Assembly (NCBI RefSeq): GCF_046299575.1
Contig: NZ_JBKBHX010000003.1
Span: 62,001-126,000 of the forward strand
Direction: 5' to 3'
DNA: 64,000 nucleotides
From: Thermaurantimonas sp046299575
GTDB taxonomy: Bacteria > Bacteroidota > Bacteroidia > Flavobacteriales > Schleiferiaceae
Shown here: one piece after another, positions 61,756 through 64,000 of the stretch
Layout: the number at the start of each line of letters is the position of its first letter
Numbering within the stretch: position 1 is the first letter of the stretch
Position numbers and translations under genes: made by a program
Notes under the pieces: model-generated
Databases searched by the model: none
What the model was told of the DNA's origin: nothing
What the model saw: only the letters and a program-made list of their open reading frames with translations

Positions 61756-61763
61756 CAAAAGTA
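61756..61763 (-). promoter_or_regulatory. TAnnTTTG promoter element for the S1/P1 nuclease gene
   Basis: The minus strand reads TACTTTTG, 22 bases before the ATG at 61733. Confidence 0.6.
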
Positions 61764-61809
61764 CTCTTGAGTAGAAGCTTTTCAGCTATTAATAATAAAT
61801 TCAGTTGTC

Positions 61810-62511
61810 TTAAATACGCGAGGCAAAAGCTATCGTGAGCACTGAAATGGATTTAATGTCGGCTTTTTTCACCTCTTGATAGCATCGCTCAAGAGTGGCA
61901 CCCGTAGTAAAAACATCATCGACCAGGATACAATGTTTTCCGGCAATTTCTTGAGGACGTTCGAGCATATAGGTCTCTTTGAGGGTAAGCCAGCGCAGTA
62001 ATCTTCCTCTCTTTGTAAGCGTATCAGCATACTTTTTGCGCACTAAGGCCGTGGAATTAATATCGATTTTAAATACATCGGCCAATCCTTTCGCATATTC
62101 TTCGGCCTGATTATAACCTCGTTTTCTAAGTTTTTTGGGATGCAGAGGTACTGGTAATAGAACAGTATCAGCATAGGGTTTAAAGTTTGCCTCATCGCGA
62201 AGCAATCTTGCGTGAATTCGACCCATATATCGGCCGATATCCGGGTTGTTGTTGTATTTCAATTCATGCAAAATGCTCTGGGCCACAGTATTTCTGTAGA
62301 AGTAAAGCATGAAATGCGCATACCTGATTGGAATTCTCCCGTGGAGTATTTCGGTTAGCTGATTCTGGCTGATCGAGTAGTTTTGGTTAAACCCAGCCTC
62401 AGCCTCACACCGAAAACAGTAATACCACTCAGCTTGCGAAAGTTCGGCACTGCAGTGAATACAACTGTTTGGATAAATAAGATCCAAAAAGTCGGTGAGT
62501 GGCGAACCCAT
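61810..62511 (-). CDS. comF: ComF family phosphoribosyltransferase-like protein
   Basis: A 233-residue protein with an N-terminal zinc-finger-like Cys4 cluster (Cys17, Cys20, Cys32, Cys35) and a C-terminal type I phosphoribosyltransferase fold carrying the PRPP loop CILVDDVFTTGATL. ComF proteins assist DNA uptake in naturally competent bacteria and are widespread also in others. The LLPVPLHPKKLRKRGYNQAE stretch is diagnostic. It follows porX on the same strand after 25 bases. Confidence 0.93.
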   Translation of the reverse strand: MGSPLTDFLDLIYPNSCIHCSAELSQAEWYYCFRCEAEAGFNQNYSISQNQLTEILHGRIPIRYAHFMLYFYRNTVAQSILHELKYNNNPDIGRYMGRIHARLLRDEANFKPYADTVLLPVPLHPKKLRKRGYNQAEEYAKGLADVFKIDINSTALVRKKYADTLTKRGRLLRWLTLKETYMLERPQEIAGKHCILVDDVFTTGATLERCYQEVKKADIKSISVLTIAFASRI

Positions 62512-62536
62512 AGCATGCTCGTGTAAAAAATACTAT

Positions 62537-64000
62537 CTACCTCGGCCGTAAATAAGCTACGGGTATAAGCATTTCTTCGAGTGAAATACCTCCGTGTTGA
62601 TAGGAATTGCGGTAATATCGCACGTAATGGTTGTAATTATTCGGGTAAGCGAAAAAGTCATCCTTTCCAGCAAAAATGTAATGAGTATTGACTCCCATGC
62701 GAGGCAGGTGATACTCTTCAGGATTTTTTATTTCAAAGACCTCTTTCGGGTTGTACGACATATTGCGCCCGGCTTTGTAGCGAAGGTTTGTCGTCAATTC
62801 TCGCTCACCTACGATTTTAACTGGGTTTTGAACATTTATGGTTCCGTGGTCAGTTGTAAGAAGTACAGGCAACTTACGGTCAGCACAGAAGCGCAGAATT
62901 TCATATAAGGGCGAATGGATAAACCAGGTTCGGGTGAGCGAACGATAGGCTTTGTCGTTATCGGCCAGTTCTTTGATCACATCCATCTCCGTTTTTGCAT
63001 GGCTGAGGATATCTACAAAGTTGTACACTACTACGTTTAGATCATTGTCTGCGAGCGATTTAAGGTTTTCCACAAATTTTCGGGCAAAAGCCAGCTGGGA
63101 TATTTTGGCATAGCTCCATTTGATATGCCCTAATCCGTAGCGCTTTAGGTTTTCTTGTAAGAAAAATTCTTCAAACTGATTTTTCGTTTCTTCCTCGTCA
63201 TCGTCAAACCACTTGTCGGGATATCTGCGCTTTATTTCAGCCGGCATGAGCCCAGCAAACAACGCATTGCGTGCATATTGGGTAGCTGTGGGCAGAATGG
63301 AGCAAAATATTTTCTCAGTCTCCACCACAAAGAACTGCGTGAGCTCTGATTCAATCACTTTCCACTGATCGTAGCGAAGATTATCTATGATAATAGTAAA
63401 TATTTTTTTTCCCGCTTTCAACGAGGGGAAGAGTTCACGCGGAAGCAATTGTGGAGAGAGTGTGGGAGCAGAGTCGCTCCCTTTGAGCCAAGCTTGATAA
63501 TTCTTCGATATAAATTTGAAAAACAGAGCATTAGCCTCTTTCTTCTGAGTTTCCAACAAATCGCGAAAGGTGCTGTTTTCCACATGGTCGAGGCTTAAAT
63601 CCCAGCGAACCAAGTCTTTGTAAATTTTTACCCAATCTTCAATCGTATCGGCCATACTCATATCGATGGCAAGCTGGCGAAACTCAGTTTGGTAGTCCGT
63701 TGCAGTTTTTTCGTTGATGAGCTTTCTCTGTTCTGTGAGTTTTTTAATCGATAGCAAAAGTTGATTAGGGTTTACGGGCTTAATCAGATAATCAGCTATT
63801 TGAGCTCCTATGGCCTCTTCCATGATGCGCTCTTCTTCGCTTTTGGTGACCATCACCACCGGAATATTTCGATTGATTTTTTTGATTTGAACAAGCGTAT
63901 CAAGTCCGGTCAAGCCAGGCATATTCTCGTCGAGAAAGACCACCTCATAATGATTCTCCTGAATCATATCGAGTGCATCGCGGCCGTTTGTGGCGGTATC
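62537..64000 (-). CDS. porX: Type IX secretion response regulator PorX (5' end beyond the window)
   Basis: The visible 487 codons are open up to the right edge, so the N-terminus is missing. A receiver domain holds the phospho-acceptor Asp in VVFLDENMPGLTG, the Thr in VVMVTKSEEE and the Lys in YLIKPVNPNQLL. A helical linker follows, then a PglZ/alkaline-phosphatase-like domain with the metal-site motifs FTIIIDNLRYDQWK and VLLTTDHGTINV. PorX pairs with the sensor kinase PorY in P. gingivalis to control type IX secretion genes, and its C-terminal domain has phosphodiesterase activity on oligonucleotides. It is immediately upstream of comF. Confidence 0.88.
   Translation of the reverse strand, partial: DTATNGRDALDMIQENHYEVVFLDENMPGLTGLDTLVQIKKINRNIPVVMVTKSEEERIMEEAIGAQIADYLIKPVNPNQLLLSIKKLTEQRKLINEKTATDYQTEFRQLAIDMSMADTIEDWVKIYKDLVRWDLSLDHVENSTFRDLLETQKKEANALFFKFISKNYQAWLKGSDSAPTLSPQLLPRELFPSLKAGKKIFTIIIDNLRYDQWKVIESELTQFFVVETEKIFCSILPTATQYARNALFAGLMPAEIKRRYPDKWFDDDEEETKNQFEEFFLQENLKRYGLGHIKWSYAKISQLAFARKFVENLKSLADNDLNVVVYNFVDILSHAKTEMDVIKELADNDKAYRSLTRTWFIHSPLYEILRFCADRKLPVLLTTDHGTINVQNPVKIVGERELTTNLRYKAGRNMSYNPKEVFEIKNPEEYHLPRMGVNTHYIFAGKDDFFAYPNNYNHYVRYYRNSYQHGGISLEEMLIPVAYLRPR

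Overview
The window is a chromosomal stretch from a Bacteroidota bacterium, most likely a flavobacteria-like lineage. The evidence is a set of type IX secretion/gliding genes (PorP/SprF, GldJ, PorZ, a DUF4835/PorD-type protein, PorX, a cargo protein with a C-terminal sorting domain), Bacteroidota-type RpoZ and ClpC, the gene string bamD-rpoZ-coaBC-DUF4835, and the recurrent Bacteroidota promoter element TAnnTTTG. Coding density is high. I see no rRNA, CRISPR array, prophage, insertion sequence or integrase, and the region reads as core genome.
Layout, left to right. 1-4139: a truncated esterase with a carbohydrate-binding-like N-terminus, elongation factor P and a large M16 peptidase, all on the minus strand. 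4256-9995: a complete seven-gene Mrp/Mnh Na+/H+ antiporter operon (A to G). 10062-14681: a minus-strand operon of a YwqK/MORN-2 protein, a DUF2490 protein, a MORN protein, AMP nucleosidase and a polysaccharide flippase. 14814-20101: clpC and gyrA, divergent. 20169-22436: a TPR protein, a SUI1 factor, rpsT and two identical tandem tRNA-Glu genes. 22689-29863: mfd, porP/sprF-gldJ, pssA-purS. 30035-36081: DUF4835, coaBC, rpoZ, bamD, then thioredoxin-like, PspC and DUF2851 genes. 36207-41078: a prohibitin-like lipoprotein, a hydroxyacid dehydrogenase, a TIGR03643 protein, a YfhO-like membrane protein, and the longest non-coding gap. 41079-44819: porZ and an uncharacterised two-gene unit (small His-rich protein plus DUF6745-like protein). 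44842-47970: a lone MacB-type permease and a GH13 lipoprotein. 48170-53607: a dense plus-strand operon of purL, two tandem DUF3299-like secreted proteins, an RsmB-type methyltransferase, murQ and DUF6095. 53899-64000: class I aldolase, S46 peptidase, a secreted GH13 enzyme divergent from a triple-domain carbohydrate-binding T9SS cargo protein, S1/P1 nuclease, comF, and porX cut by the right edge.
Themes. Type IX secretion and gliding genes are scattered through the window, and at least one cargo protein is present. Starch/maltodextrin handling is suggested by two GH13 enzymes, the cargo protein and the left-edge esterase. The small PurL plus separate PurS points to a three-subunit FGAR amidotransferase, with PurQ elsewhere. 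Several starts were moved downstream from TTG codons because those codons lie inside TAnnTTTG promoter elements.
The least understood loci are the DUF6745 pair (43463-44819), the tandem CxxCG secreted paralogues (50373-51294) and the MORN/DUF2490/YwqK trio (12348-14681). None can be called a new system from sequence alone.
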